A stretch of DNA of 64,000 bases from NCBI GenBank assembly GCA_016081115.2, contig JABTTQ020002838.1:1-64000 (forward strand), read 5' to 3'. Both the position numbers and the translations under genes were made by a program. Positions within the stretch are counted from its first letter, which is position 1, and each line of letters starts with the position of its first letter. Shown here piece by piece: positions 11,221 through 24,174 of the stretch. The DNA comes from Rehmannia glutinosa. Its lineage: Eukaryota; Streptophyta; Magnoliopsida; Lamiales; Orobanchaceae. The notes beneath the pieces were generated by a model. That model saw nothing but the letters and a program-made list of their open reading frames with translations. It was not told the origin of the DNA and searched no databases.

Positions 11221-12313
11221 GTCTTGAAAAGGCATACGATAGAGTCAACCGTGATATAATGTGACGCGTATTGGAAAAAAGAGGAATAAAAATAGCCTAC
11301 ATAGATGCCATAAAAGATATGTATGATGGTATAACAACATGTATCAGGACACCAACAGGAATATCTAGTGAATTCCCAAACACTATAGGTTTGCATCAGG
11401 GATCTGCTCTAAGCCCGCACCTTTTTATCCTAATAATTGATGAAATCACTAAACACTTACAAAAATCCATCCCACGAATGTATGTTATTTGCGGACGATA
11501 TAGTTTTAATTGATGAACAAGGAAGGAGTAAATGCAAAATTGGAAGTTTGGAAAAATTTAGAATCAAAAGGTTTTACTATAAGTAGGGCTAAAACAGAAT
11601 ACATGGAATGCCACTTTAGTAAAAACAAAGGGAACAACAATGAGACGAAGGTTAAAATTGATGGACATGAAGTGAGTATAACAAAGAGTTTTAAATACTT
11701 AGGATCTATAATTGAAGAGAACGGAGAAATCAACAAAGATGTCACACATAGGATCCAGGCGGGTTGGAATAAATGGAGGAGTGCATCTTCTATCCTTTGT
11801 GACCGTAAAATACCATTAAAATTGAAAGGAAAATTTTATAAACGGCCATAAGGCCCGCATAATGCTTTATGGAGCGAATGTTGGGCGACTAAATATGAAC
11901 ACGAACAAAAAATGAGGGTAGCGAGAGATGAGAATCTTTAAGATGGATGTGCGGACACACTAGATTAGATAGAATAAGAAATGAACACATTAGAAACAAA
12001 GTGGGAGTAGCACCAATAGGCGAGAAAATTAGAGAAACACGATTAAGATGGTTTGGACATGTTTATAGGAGACCTTTAGACGCACCTTTTTGTGCGACGT
12101 TTAGAAGGTAAGAGAATCACTCCCACTAATCAAAAGAAAGAGGAAGAGGAGCGCTAAAAAGACTTGGAAAGAAGGCTATTAAACATGACATGTTATACCT
12201 AGAAATAAACGAAAATATGGCTCTTTGACCGTAAAACGATGACGCGATATGATCAGTATAGCCGACCCCACGTGAGTGGGATTAAGGCTTAGTTTGTTGT
12301 TGTTGTTGTTGTT
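11221..12313 (+). mobile_element. 5'-truncated RTE-type LINE, copy 1 (broken reverse transcriptase)
   Basis: Starts abruptly inside the reverse transcriptase (LEKAYDRVNRDIM), continues GISSEFPNTIGLHQGSALSP (RT block 4), then a frame break before the YADD-type block, then the C-terminal part (YLGSIIEENGEINKDVTHRI; WNKWRSASSILCDRK; RWFGHV) and ends in a (TTG)n tail, the simple-repeat 3' end typical of RTE-clade LINEs. Several frame breaks; not functional. A longer copy of the same family is at about 48566-50703 and the two can be aligned nearly base for base. No target duplication found. Confidence 0.85.
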
Positions 12314-14597
12314 ATCTATTAGTTCAATATTTATGAAGAAAGTATATATTATGAAAAATAATAAAAGAAAAAAATTGTTGAAGTAACTCGTATACATAAA
12401 GTACTTTACCCTTATTTTTCATGACAAATTGGAAAAAAAAAAAAGAATCCTTTTTTATTTCACTTTCCTTATATTCTAAATCCTAATATTCTTCAAGAAA
12501 AAAAAATCAAGTCTATTCCACTCAAACTTTCGGCTAAATTTCACATCCAATTCAAAATATAAACTTTTAAAATCGTACACTCTTGGACACAAATTAGGTT
12601 AACTTCTCGTTCCAATTCCTTAATGTAGTTAGGTTTTGAAATGATTTCTTGTATGAACAAATCAAGCTTAAAAGGAAGTTGAATTCACAACCACCACAAC
12701 TCCCAAAGTTAAACAATCTTGGGATTAAAAAAAATCTCTAGCGGAACAATAAAAAAGATCATAACCATTCGCAACTTTGGCCTTCTCATTTCTTCCACCT
12801 TCAGGCATGGTTCTAAAAAAACGCTAGGCGCTAGGCAGGCGATTGACTGTGGCCTAATACCTAGGCAGAGCTTAGACAAGGTTAGGTGGAGCCTGGGCAG
12901 AGTCTGATGGGCTCTAATCGAAGAAATAACGTAAACGGACAAGGGGAATATAGCACCTAGTTGGAGACTAATCAAGACTAGATGGAGATTTTTAGAATAG
13001 TGCCTTCAGACAAAGCAAACTCTTTGAACCACTTTTTTTCCATCCAAAGTGAACAATATACAAATTATTGGTCTCAAACATCCACAAATAGGCATTTTGT
13101 TGCTGGTAAATGTCAGTTGTATGATGCTGATCTTTTTGTGCCCAAAAATCTCCATCCCAGACATTGAACACAGCTAAAGATATTGTGTCAAACTTGTGGA
13201 GCTACAGCATAACAAGAAACCCATTTTCTAAATGATTTTGTTCAATTCACACATTCTAGATAGTACTAGATTAATCCTATAATCCAGAAAGGCAGGAGGG
13301 TCCAATTTTTATGTGGTTCAAAAGGAAGTGCAAAACTTATTCTCATCCAAACACAGATTATTATGGTCCCCCTTCAAGAATTGCAACCCAATCCTTGATG
13401 GATAGATTGTTGGCTTTACTTTCAGCTGATTATCCAAAGGGAGAAAAATACAATGATAGTCCAGAGAAGGAAAGTGACTTGTGTTTTTGCAAGAACACAT
13501 TTGATATGCCCTAATACCAATTTTACTGTTTTACCCTCCTTCATTGTCCAAAATGGCTCTTTTGAGCCCGGCTCCGCGTCTTTCTTAATTTTTTAAGTGG
13601 GTTCTGGCCCGACCCGGTTGGACCTGAGATTTCTATACCATTGATAGATTCACAAGGATGATGACACTTGGCACAAATTGTACGGATGATTAAACCAAAA
13701 ACGATAAATAGGACACCGTACACTCTCTTTTGTTTATTCCATCTGATCTGAACTGACTTAAGCATCGAAGGGTTTAAACTGGGGGCCATCCCAACAATCC
13801 TAATGATGTGTTTTCAGGTCACTCACACCAAAGTATCCAAACCTAACAAATGACCTCACTCGGACCGAAGTGAAACGACCCGAACCTAGACTGAGGAGCC
13901 GGATGACGAAGCCTCCTCCTCAGATAAAGATGTTAGTATCGACCGGCTCATCCTCGGAATCCGAAAAGAAAACAGAGGGAGAACGGAATCACTTTGTTTC
14001 AGGGACATATCTAATCAGACCGAATAGGATTTGAAGAGCTGTCATGATCATTCACATAAATTTCAGTAGGCAGGAAGGACACGGAAGTTGTACACTGATT
14101 ATTCTTGTTTAATGAACATTAATGTTAAATCATCAATGTATACAACTCATGAAATCATCTTCCCCAAAAATTATTCGACAAATGTACCTTTTACGGAGAC
14201 GATGCTCCCTAAACGAAGATGTGCCAAGCAAGAAGAGCATATCAATCAACTACTATTTGAGTTAAATTCATCTAGTTCGAGCCAAATGAAATCAACTTTT
14301 CTGATAAATCTATGTTCAGTTTGTCACCAAACAAAATATGGCAGATGAACAAATTAGTGTATGCATATAATTGTGGAGACAAGAGGGAAGATGAAGAACC
14401 ACAAATTGGCATTTCAATATCAGGTGGCAGTATTATCCAGAAATAACTAACAGCAAAAGCATTGCAAAACCCAAAAAAAAAAAAATACATTAAGTAAACA
14501 ATTAAAGACCGATACAATAGCTCATTATTTAGTATACAGTCTAGCCAAGTCCAAGTGAAACAACATCTCAGCAGTGACTATATTAATATTCATCTTA
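12314..14597. other. Intergenic region without a recognised gene
   Basis: Short frames only. Near 12806 there is a sequence GGTTCTAAAAAAACGCTAGG followed by repeated CTAGGC-type words, similar in style to a stretch at about 56738-56830; this looks like a plant repeat family I cannot name. 13180-14080 is less AT-rich but shows no motif in any frame. Confidence 0.4.
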
Positions 14598-15050
14598 GGT
14601 ATAATTACAAAACTACCCCTGAGATTTGGGTAGTTACAGAAAAACCCGAAAAAGTCTCAAAATTACAGAAACCCCCTTCAAGTTTGACTTTGTCTTACAT
14701 TTGACCCAACCGTTAGTTGAGGGACATGATTGTAATGTTTGTAATATTTAGAAAAATTGCCTGGCTATTTGTAATATTTAGAAAAGTTGAGGGACATAAT
14801 TGTAAATTAAATTGTAAGACGAAAAGTTGGGTCTATTTGTAATATTTAGTTTTTTTTTGTAATATTTAGAAAATTTGAAAAATGTAATTGTAAAATATTT
14901 GATAAAGTCGTCAAATTCCGTCCGTACAACTAGCGGTTGGGGTAAAAATATAAGACAAAAGCAAACCTCAAGGGGATTTTTGTAATTCTGAAAATTCTAT
15001 GGGTTTTATTGTAATTACCCTACCCTATGGGTCGTTTTTGTAATTATCCC
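14598..15050. mobile_element. Mutator-like MITE, enlarged copy (453 bp)
   Basis: Ends GGTATAATTACAAAACTACC and GTTTTTGTAATTATCCC with a perfect 9-bp duplication TTCATCTTA (14589-14597, 15051-15059). About 170 bp longer than the other copies, because the middle carries several repeats of TTTGTAATATTTAGAAAA-like sequence between the two arms. Confidence 0.85.
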
Positions 15051-15059
15051 TTCATCTTA

Positions 15060-15631
15060 ACTGCATTACACCATACTTCTGGGCACAAATTGGTGAGAGT
15101 TCTAAACAAGCAGTCAATAAGAAGATAAAAGTTATCTACACCACATGCTATTTACTATTCAATTAAAATAAATGCATTTCAATTATCAAATTAGCCTGAT
15201 GAAATCAATCAGATAAAAGCAATGCAAATGGTTATCCAAGGCTATAATATTTAGACCTTTTGTACAGCTATAGGACCCCATAGTAGAGATGAGTAAAAAT
15301 GCAGTCTGATAGGTGCATGTATAAGAGAAATTTTAACGTGAATAACTGCAGCATTCCAATACCAAGATAAGTGTTCGAGAGGATATTTAATTTAAGACTT
15401 CTTCTTTTCGAGTAAAAGACGCACATGTACTTCAAATAAAACCAAACCAAATATAAAGATAAGTAGAGAAATCTCTGCAAGAATGTCAAAATTGTACTTG
15501 TGGTTCCTCATAATAAAATAAAAAAGAGGATAATTTTACAGAATCATACTGACTAATCACCTCAAATTAACCTTAAGATGATCAAAACCCGTGGCAGCAT
15601 GGGCTTACCAAGAAATTATGAATACTATTTG
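15060..15631. other. 3' flank of the TMEM161-type gene, nothing else seen
   Basis: No reading frame with recognisable content. Probably contains the 3' untranslated region of the gene at 15632-17002. Confidence 0.4.
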
Positions 15632-17002
15632 TCAAGAAACATATAAAATTCCATGGCGATACAAAGCAAGAATGGCTGAACTAAGTACAGCCCAAACAAA
15701 GATAATCCACCAAGCCATAAACAAAGCAACTTCTTTCGCCAAAGCCGATAAATTTAAAAAGTTCTGTGTCAATGGAGTACCTTTAAGAAAATTATCGTCA
15801 AATTGCAACAAGCCAAACAGAAGAAGTACTACCATTGCAGGCACGAAGAACTGCACAACTACGAGACATAAGTAGTGATTGTGAAGAAAAACTTTTGCCC
15901 TGCTATAATCCAACTCAGGAACCTTGCTGGCGTGCAATCTCTGGTACCAACACAACACGGCTTCGTTTAAGAACATTTGTACGTTAGATCGCACGGCCAA
16001 AAATTGCAAGAGTCCCGTAATTAACAAGCAATAATGCCTCAAGCTGTCGAAACTCAATTTTGATGTACCGATATACCCAACCAATTCCATACCCCTCTTA
16101 CCGCCGTTTTTACCATCAAGATTCTTGTTAACAAGAAATTCTGCAAATGGGCTAATCCAAAGCAACGAAGTGAAGATAGCCATGATGTAATTAGCATAAA
16201 GAAGCATTCTTGAGAACCATCCACACGAAATTATCGACAAATTACAACGAATCTGATCGGTTCCCAGCCAAAAGGCCCTGGCATTTCGTAATGCTGGAAT
16301 GTAAAGATAACCCACAATGCAGCCCATGAGAACAGCAAGAAAAAACTTACCTAAACCATCCAATGATTCAAACCTAAAATCAAGAACCCATTTAGGGAAA
16401 ACCTCAAAAACAACAGTTATACCTAGAACAAACCCTAAAACACCAAACACAAAACTCAATTGCCACTCCAACTTCTTCGACGCAGATTTTTCAAATACAG
16501 CCCTAAAAATCAAAAAGAACAGTCTACAAACACCCACAAGCCCTAACAAAAGAGGGATTATAGTCCCATTTTTCACTACCCCGGAATCTTCATCCACCCT
16601 CAAGAATCCATGAAGCAGCAAAGACAAAAACGCAATAAGAGTGAAATTAAAAGCGCTATAAAATTCCTTGAAATAAATTCTCGATTGGAGGTGACCTTCG
16701 TTGAGTTTCAATCTGAAGATCTGCGCCTTATTCTCATCGAACTCGAATTTTTCTTTAGATTTCTTTCTGGGCTTTGGCTGTTCGGAGTTAATCTCACCTG
16801 GCCTTCTAATTGCAGCTCGAATTCCACTGGAAGATGAATTGCTATTGGGGTTGACGTCATCTGGGTGAATGTAAGTGTGGAGGCCATGGAGAAATAGAGC
16901 TGGGATCTTGAGGAAGGAGAAGATGAGTGTGAGGGAGATTGCAAATGCTGTGTGGATGATGAGATTGTTTGTGGGGACAATTACTGATACTAGAGAGGGC
17001 AT
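15632..17002 (-). CDS. TMEM161-type multi-pass membrane protein
   Basis: Intronless 456-residue frame starting MPSLVSVIVPTNN and ending at a TGA after GILYVS. It has an N-terminal membrane segment (about residues 8-38), a charged stretch with basic and Ser/Asn-rich sequence (about 45-95), then some eight hydrophobic segments. I identify it by resemblance to animal TMEM161A/B: KFFLAVLMGCIVGYLYIPAL and the Arg/Ala residues after it; FDSLRHYCLLITGLLQFLAV followed by RSNVQMFLNEA; and a C-terminal AWWIIFVWAVLSSAILALY. These positions and the spacing between them match the family. The biochemical role of the plant proteins is not established; animal TMEM161 has been linked to ion-current regulation and oxidative stress. 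It sits alone between repeats and shows no disruption. Confidence 0.75.
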   Translation of the reverse strand: MPSLVSVIVPTNNLIIHTAFAISLTLIFSFLKIPALFLHGLHTYIHPDDVNPNSNSSSSGIRAAIRRPGEINSEQPKPRKKSKEKFEFDENKAQIFRLKLNEGHLQSRIYFKEFYSAFNFTLIAFLSLLLHGFLRVDEDSGVVKNGTIIPLLLGLVGVCRLFFLIFRAVFEKSASKKLEWQLSFVFGVLGFVLGITVVFEVFPKWVLDFRFESLDGLGKFFLAVLMGCIVGYLYIPALRNARAFWLGTDQIRCNLSIISCGWFSRMLLYANYIMAIFTSLLWISPFAEFLVNKNLDGKNGGKRGMELVGYIGTSKLSFDSLRHYCLLITGLLQFLAVRSNVQMFLNEAVLCWYQRLHASKVPELDYSRAKVFLHNHYLCLVVVQFFVPAMVVLLLFGLLQFDDNFLKGTPLTQNFLNLSALAKEVALFMAWWIIFVWAVLSSAILALYRHGILYVS

Positions 17003-17299
17003 TATCTTGGAATTTTTACTGCACGCAACCTGTTTGTTAGATTGATGATATGAAAAGTCAGATTAATGAGAAACAATCTGAAGATCTCGTAGCGACCATT
17101 GTTTGTTGTTTGTTTCAGATTTGATTTCTGTAGGGCACTTTTCTTAGTTTAATTTCGAATTCTTTATTCTTGCAGTTGCAAGGGTATACATTAGTTTCTT
17201 TAGGGTGTAAATTACTAATTTACTATTAGTCTTTTTTTTTTAATGATATAATTAGATTTTTTTTTTCAAACAATCAAAATGTCATACAATGTCATGTCC

Positions 17300-19300
17300 G
17301 TCAAGGCGGGAGAAAATCAAAGAACAAATAATCTATCACTGCAATATCTAGAAAGAATATCATAATGAGATATCTAAGAATAAAAGGAGAACCAATGATC
17401 TATGAAAATCGTTTCGGATATCCCAAATTTGGTCCATCCGAATGAGCGCTAGGAGGTGGTGAGAAGTCGTGCCTCATCAACAATGATGATGCTGGCAGGG
17501 CGTGACTCCCAACTCGCAAGGTGATCTGTTTGGTCGATTCCTCTCTGTGTATGTGGGAAATCGAATACTAAAAGTCCTCAAAGCATGTTCCGAATGCGGG
17601 GTGTCTTGAACCGCCAAGAGCCAAGACCACCGGAAGTGATCGTGGTGACCCCGCGCAAGGCCCAACTCGATCCAAATCAAGAGAAAAAAAAGACGGCATG
17701 CCGAGCCCCATCTCCGGGGCTAGAAGCTTGGCATGAAAGCTGACACCGCCTGGAGAAAAACAATGAAAAGCCAACATAAGTTTGCACGAATGATCTCGAA
17801 TCAATCCCCTCCGCCAAAGAATCAATGTGTCCCGATCAAACGAATCATCCGTGTTCGACTTGACCGGCGGGAGTGAGGACTCGCCAAATCACAATTCTCT
17901 ACTGCGTGGAACTGTGGTGGAGCACTCCCCGCAAAAAAGCCAACGGTAGGGAAGCATCCGGACCAATCGATGGGTTGACGCCAACCGAAACAAGAATCCA
18001 GAGATACCGCTCCACCTACCAAATAATGTGAGATGCCAAGAAAGGAAGGTGTCGATCTTGACACTATTCCTTTCCGTCCGGATAAACCATAAAATCAAGC
18101 GGGAATCAAGAGACTCAAGTGCCCGTGTGCGATCCGTGTGTGCGATTCCTCCAAAATAAAAGGAACAATATCATATTAGTGGTGTGCGGAAGTGTAGTGT
18201 CAAACCAAGGAAGAAAGTGATTCCACACTGATTTGAACAATATCATTCATCAAAAAAGAGGTGAGGATAGATTCGACTGAGGAGATGAATGTGGATTATT
18301 CAAGCAACAACAACAACGTGAGGCGAGGAAGTGCCACGTGCACGAAGCTTGATATCCACAGGAAGGCGACGAAGGAGGTGCCAAAGGAATATAGAGATAG
18401 TAGGAATAAGAGCATCGTTCCAAATAGCACCATACGTGAAGGTTCGAGCATTTCTACCCCGGAAAGAATCCCAAGCGAGAAGACATAGAGAACCCACCAT
18501 GAGAGGTAAACATCCACCGCATGATATCCTCGGACCCCAGCAGAATCGGAACCGAATATATCCTCAATGAGACTCGGGGAAGCCCACATCCGGAGACCAA
18601 GACCGATACAATCTATCTCTATCCCACATACCATCGAATGAACCAATCAACCGTCATATGACCCAATGGCCGATCCAAACAATGATCAAGCGGCGATGCC
18701 CAAACCAAGTATCATTAAACCCGACACGACTACCACCGCCAATAGACCGAAAAATCCGCTCCCGGGGGCCGAATACCGATCCGCCTCAAGCGTCTCCACC
18801 GATGACTATGATTATGTGTTGAGAGGCTCATAGGAGATCAAGCCCATTGAATAGCGATCTTTGCTTATCAAGAATTGAGCCCACAACGAATGGCCCTCGC
18901 GTAACCTCCACCACAACTCAGAATCGGCGCGCGTCGAATATCTCGAAAGTCGGCGCAACCCCCCCACCCGCGAGAAATAGGATGGCGGATAATATCCCAA
19001 CCGATCCAATGAGTCTTCTTCTCCTCCGCATAGGATCCCTAGAAGAATCTAGCCATGATGATCGCTCCAATCGCTACAAAAGTCTTTCGGCCGCATGACC
19101 TGAAGAATATGCAACAGGGGTGGCCATTAGCGTGCTCGAATAAGAGCGAGCCTACCACCAAAGAAGAGATGTCGATCGACCACCCAACAACTCTATCCAA
19201 CATCCCTCGAATCATTGGGAGGAAGAGCTCTTCGTAATTCGCCCCCGAACAAAGGGACACCCAAATAAGTCATCGGCAAGTCATCGCGAACAAAGCACGT
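17300..19300 (-). pseudogene. LINE A: 3' part of ORF2 and tail, heavily eroded
   Basis: Follows the reverse transcriptase block. Only short broken frames remain, and none gives a clear RNase H or zf-RVT match. It is noticeably more GC-rich than the host flanks. Called as part of LINE A from position only. Confidence 0.5.
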
Positions 19301-19330
19301 CACTCATGAACCATGTGCTCCCGGTACCCG

Positions 19331-20258
19331 TCAATGTAACGTGGGGCGGAAAGAATCTACTCTTACGGACACCGACCACCGCCGTAAGAGCAGTAGCGAA
19401 TAGTGCTCCAGAAAGTGCCTCAACATGACGAGGCCATCGTCAGACGCCTTAGTGAAGATAACAATATCATCAAGATAGGCCAAATGAGTCACCGAGGAAA
19501 CCCCGTCGCGCGTCAATAAATCATATCCCGGTGTCGTCTAATAATGGAATCCAATCCCCGGGATAAATACTCCGCCGCCAGAACAAACAAGGCAGAGATA
19601 GAGGATCCCCCCGCCGCAGATCCCGAGTCGAAGGAAAATATCCGAAGGGATACCATTAACTAGAACAGAAGCCGCAGTTGCTCAATACACCGCCAACCAT
19701 ATCAATCCACCGAAGCAGGGGAAGCCCATGTGAATCATAGCGTATACAAGAAATCATAGCCATATCCACTTCATCACCACATTAGGAATCTCGTGGCTAA
19801 AGCCGATATCATGTATAAGCTCTGCGCGAGTAATATGTTATCCGAGATGACACGAGGGTGTGAAACCACTACGATTCGGCGACACAATCAAAGCGCGTAA
19901 TCGAGACCAACCGCACATTCATAATCTTAGAGATAATCTTATTCGTCACGTTACGTGCTAATCGACCAAACTCACCCACTCTCGAGGGTGAGGAACCCGG
20001 AATGAGAACTATAGATGTAGCCGTGAACGTCGACGGCATGAGATTACCCGAGAAAAAGTCAACCACCGCATCCTCAACATCCGATCTGACGAAATCCCAA
20101 CAGTGCTGAAAGAACAAAGATGAGAATCCATCAGGCCCCGAAACGCTAGACGGATCAATCCCAAACACCGCACCGCGAACATCCTGATTCCTGAGCCGTC
20201 GGCATAGCATAAAGTCCATCAAGATCAACGGAATCAGGAAGCCGGGGAAAGAACTCAT
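19331..20258 (-). pseudogene. LINE A: reverse transcriptase fragments
   Basis: Frame 20258-19869 contains VSGPDGFSSLFFQHCWDFV and IVLIPGSSPSRVGEFG, matching the start of non-LTR reverse transcriptases (the DGF and IPK-type blocks, with the expected Lys after P changed to Gly). After a gap with broken frames, 19516-19331 contains LAYLDDIVIF, the catalytic Y-x-D-D block. Middle blocks are not continuous in any frame, so the enzyme is dead. Confidence 0.8.
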
Positions 20259-20489
20259 CGACAGGGGGAGTCAGATACTCCAAGTCATAAGTCAATAAAG
20301 ACTGAAAGAACTGGACTGCCGACTTCCGAATCTCAGAATCCTATGTGATCGTCACCCCATCATCGTCAATCGAGTGGATCTAGCGCGACACCGCTTCTGC
20401 TTAACAAATCCGTGGAAAAACTTAGTGTTGCGCTCCCCTCGATCGCCACTTAATCGCAGCTTTTCGGCGCCAAAAATCCTCCTCCATTT

Positions 20490-21491
20490 TCAAACGTAGC
20501 TCATACTCAGCCACACAACGATGAAGCTCAGCCCGATAAGTCGGAGATGGATCACTATCATATACAACCCGAGCATCAAATGCGCCTCATCAGCCACTCT
20601 AATCCGATCAAAAACATTACCAAACGTCTGGTGATTCCAAATCTTGAGTCTGCACTTGACCCTATTCAACTTGTGCTGCAAGCTCCTCATTCCAAAACAA
20701 CCAGTGAGATGCCCCCATGCTTCCTTAACAACCTGCAAAAAAGTATGGTGACGTATCCACATATGCTGAAATCGGAAAGAAGAACGAGGCACATGCGGTA
20801 CAAACTGACAAGATATGAGTAAAGGAGCATGATCAGAGCGAACACGAGATAAATGTGTAACAATAGAAGAAGTAAACACATCAGCCCAATATTCATTATA
20901 CAAAGCCCTATCAAGTCTCTCCTGAAGCCCACCTCTAGCCCACGTAAAAATAGGCCCCTCACACCCCGCATCAAATAACTCACAATCCGCAACCATATAA
21001 GCAAAATCTAACATCTCATCAGACCTATCAGAAGTACCACCAATCCTCTCATGATCATGCAAAAAGATATTAAAGTCACCACTAACAAGCCAGGGCAACC
21101 CCTCCATACTAATCGCAATCTCACGCATGTTGTCCCACAAATCATATCTAGCAACTCTATCACATTTAGCATACACAAAAGTCAAATAAATAGGCTGAGG
21201 CAACAATACAGAAGACAGTCTACAATGTAATAGTTGTGCGTTATCAACAAGAATGTCAAAATATAAATGAGCAGCAGACATAATCCAAATATGATTAGAA
21301 CAATTACTCAACCCATTATCAAAGCCAAATCTAAGACAATAGAAACTAAACTCCGGCAAAGTCATAGGTTCTAAAAGCGCAACGAGAGGCAATTTATGAC
21401 GAGAAATTAATGCATGCAAATGACGTTGACTACCCGGATTAGCAATACCCCTCACATTCCACGTTAAAAATTTAATCGACATAATTAACAA
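20490..21491 (-). pseudogene. LINE A: AP-type endonuclease domain
   Basis: A 333-residue open frame with the endonuclease/exonuclease/phosphatase signature in order: FLTWNVRG, the LLEP glutamate, VYAKC, WLVSGDFN, FTWARGG, LDRALYN and the catalytic SDHAPLL. This domain nicks target DNA to prime reverse transcription in L1-type LINEs. All key residues are in place although the downstream reverse transcriptase is broken. Confidence 0.9.
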
Positions 21492-23183
21492 TTAGAATGA
21501 GAAGAGGATTCAGAAACACCTGATCGATTTTGAGTTCGTTGGCTCCCTCCTCCTTTGTAGAGAAAATTATGAACCAATTTGCCCGACTTTGAACTCTTTT
21601 TTAGCGGTTACAAAGATTTGTCAACACCAAATTTTTAAATTTTATCCGTCGATCAACACCTATATCATGATTATCCTTGTGCAATTTTGTGGCAATTTTC
21701 CCATCCTCCAAAAATACTATTATTGTTGGCGTTCACATGTGCGGGGTGATCAAATTGATTTGGGCCACATGAATCGAATCAAAGCCCACTTCTTTAACCT
21801 CTGGCGCGTCTGAAACAGGCAAATGGGGTGGTGATGTGATTAATGAAGCAATGGGCTGAACTCCATTAAGAGGCCCATCTTCCAAAATAGAGAAATAGTG
21901 GCCTGGGTGCGGGACGGAAGACTCGGCGAGGAGCGGGCAGTTCGCCGATTTAATTGTTTTGGGATTAGCGCGCAAACCGGAGAGTAGACTGGGATTGGCT
22001 CGGACCCTTGAGCCGACGAGAGTTGGGCGGTGTCTTTGGAGAAATGTTGGGCTTCATTAAAGCGGCAGTGGAGGCCCAACGTCGCACGCAAAACAGCATC
22101 CGTTGGACAAGGCGTGTAGGTAGCAATTGATGGGAAGTGGTGTGGTGGGTCTAGTTTGGAAATAGTGGTTGAATTATTGAATGGAGACAAAAAAACATCT
22201 GGCCCCACAGCATTGGATGGCGCAGCACGTGAGGAGGAAAGAGAGATTAGACCATTCTTCTTGCTTTTGTCAAAGTCCAAAATGTGCTAGGCATTTTCCA
22301 CCTTTTGTGCATGGAAAGGTGTTGAGGTGGGCCCATGCAAATTCCCATATTATCAAATTGGCCATTGAATCCCTCCAAAAGTGTTGCAGGTTTCAAAATA
22401 CGGGGAGAATTTTCGGATGATGCCCACAATTAACCCTTTAGACACGCCATCGCCAATTCTCCTTTAAAATCCGAGCCGTTAATAAGATTATCACCTAATA
22501 TTTTGATCATGTTCAAATTCAGGAAGATGGGCGATTATGCCCAATAATATCCAAATTATCGACAAGGTTTGTGGCCCAATAGAATACTATTCAAATTAGA
22601 GGAATCGTCCATTTGATAATTTAAAGAAGGTGGGCCCGGTGACATTCCTTAGTGTGCTTTAAAAGATTCCTCAAAAGCATGTGCTACACCTAAATGGAGA
22701 CAGGCGTGTGTTTATTAATCTCAAAAGAAGACAAAGTTGGAATAGAATGATTGAGACATTTAGGAGATCCATTAACAAAGCAGAGGAATAATGACTCCAT
22801 TTTCAAGGCCATTTCGGCCGTTTCAAGACGCGTGCCCGCCAAGTTGTCCTTCAAGCACAAGTTGTCGCCCAGATTATTGGGATTGCCGACGCTTGCCATA
22901 TACTCGCTTTCTAGCAATCGCCACATCGCTAATGATTTTTATCCATATTAATGGAGTCAATCGATCGTCCACATGTGAGCCATTGACTGATCTGGGCCAT
23001 TGATTAATTGTGGCAAGGTATCCAATGGTGAAAAACCTCATTTTCCAAACTCGAAAATTGATTAGTGCCAAGATTAGAGTGATTATCCTCAAAATAGGTA
23101 TGTTTCAATTTTTAGCTAATTTTAGAAGCTCCTTAGGAATCAATCATGTTTCTCTTGGTCCCTTCTTTTTGACCATAACCCAT

Positions 23184-24174
23184 TCATGATTTTTTGACTC
23201 TTTGAGCACCCCGAGTAGGATTAGGGTTTTCTGCCCTGGAGATCTTAGAATTATCTGTAGTACCCCTTGACTTCTCCATATTTTCACTTAACCCCTTCAA
23301 ATCGTAGCCAGCAGAACCTGCTATGGGTGTATGGCGCCTAACAGGTGGTGGTGGGCGGGTTATCTTCCCATTCATGTAGCATCCCTCAATAGAGTGTCCA
23401 ATATGCTTGCAATGAGTACAATAGTCCGGAATCCGTTCATAAATAATCTTTTGAGTGTGTGAAGTGTCATCGAACTCAAGAACAATCTCTTCAATTCTGT
23501 CATTCAATAAGTCCAGTTCAACACAAACCCGTGCCATAGATAATCGAGATCGAGATGCTGTCAGAGAGTCCACTTGAAGGGGCGTGTCTATAATCATGTT
23601 GATAGCAAATAGAACATTATGATCAAAAAAAATGTATGGGCAAACCCGATAAACGAATCCATACTGGCGCAAGTGGGGCTTCCGTTCTCGGATTAAATGA
23701 AGGTGTCCATTTGAACACACGCATCGGGCAGTCCCCCAACGACCAAAGAGTACCCATCCATAACTTATTAAAATCCTCCTCAAGCTGTAATTTGATGATA
23801 ATATGTGAAGGGTTTGCAAAGCTCCAGGAGTATGGGCTCTTCAAGTTCAATGAAGATAACCCGGAATCAATTCCTTTGGGGTGCGGGATCGCAAATGAAA
23901 ATTTTCCAATCAAGGTGAGCTTCCAAGACGCTGCAAGACGATCATTCTCCGAGGAAGAAAATCCAAGAACCTGCTTTCCATCTCTAACCTGGTGGGTGCC
24001 AACTGGAACGACTCTCTTGGGGTCAAAAGGAAGGTTAGAACGATTAGAACTAGAAGCAGTCACATTTGCATAATACCCAAGCTTTGGGGTTTGGGATTCC
24101 GGCGGACATGAGCTAAAATATGCCATAAGTGGCGGAGGAAAACCTGAGCACAGAAGAAGAAAACGAGAAAACAC
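23184..24174 (-). pseudogene. LINE A: ORF1, DUF4283-like region and zinc knuckle, one frameshift
   Basis: The N-terminal part (24174-23623) reads LTLIGKFSFAIPHPKGIDSG and APVWIRLSGLPIHFF, as in the DUF4283 region of plant LINE ORF1. The C-terminal part (to 23184), in another frame, continues DHNVLFAINMIIDTPLQVDS and carries the CCHC knuckle CTHCKHIGHSIEGC. The two frames overlap near 23640, so a single frameshift separates them. RNA-binding chaperone of the LINE; the variable tail probably reaches about 21840. Confidence 0.8.

Noticed and set aside
12285..12313. Poly-Leu C-terminus coded by (TTG)n
   Set aside because: The TTG run is the RTE tail; translating it gives Leu runs with no meaning.
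16317..16837. Plus-strand frames over the TMEM161-type gene
   Set aside because: They oppose an intact multi-pass frame on the - strand and have no family resemblance.
20547..20822. Plus-strand frame over the LINE A endonuclease
   Set aside because: Antisense shadow of a well-supported endonuclease frame.
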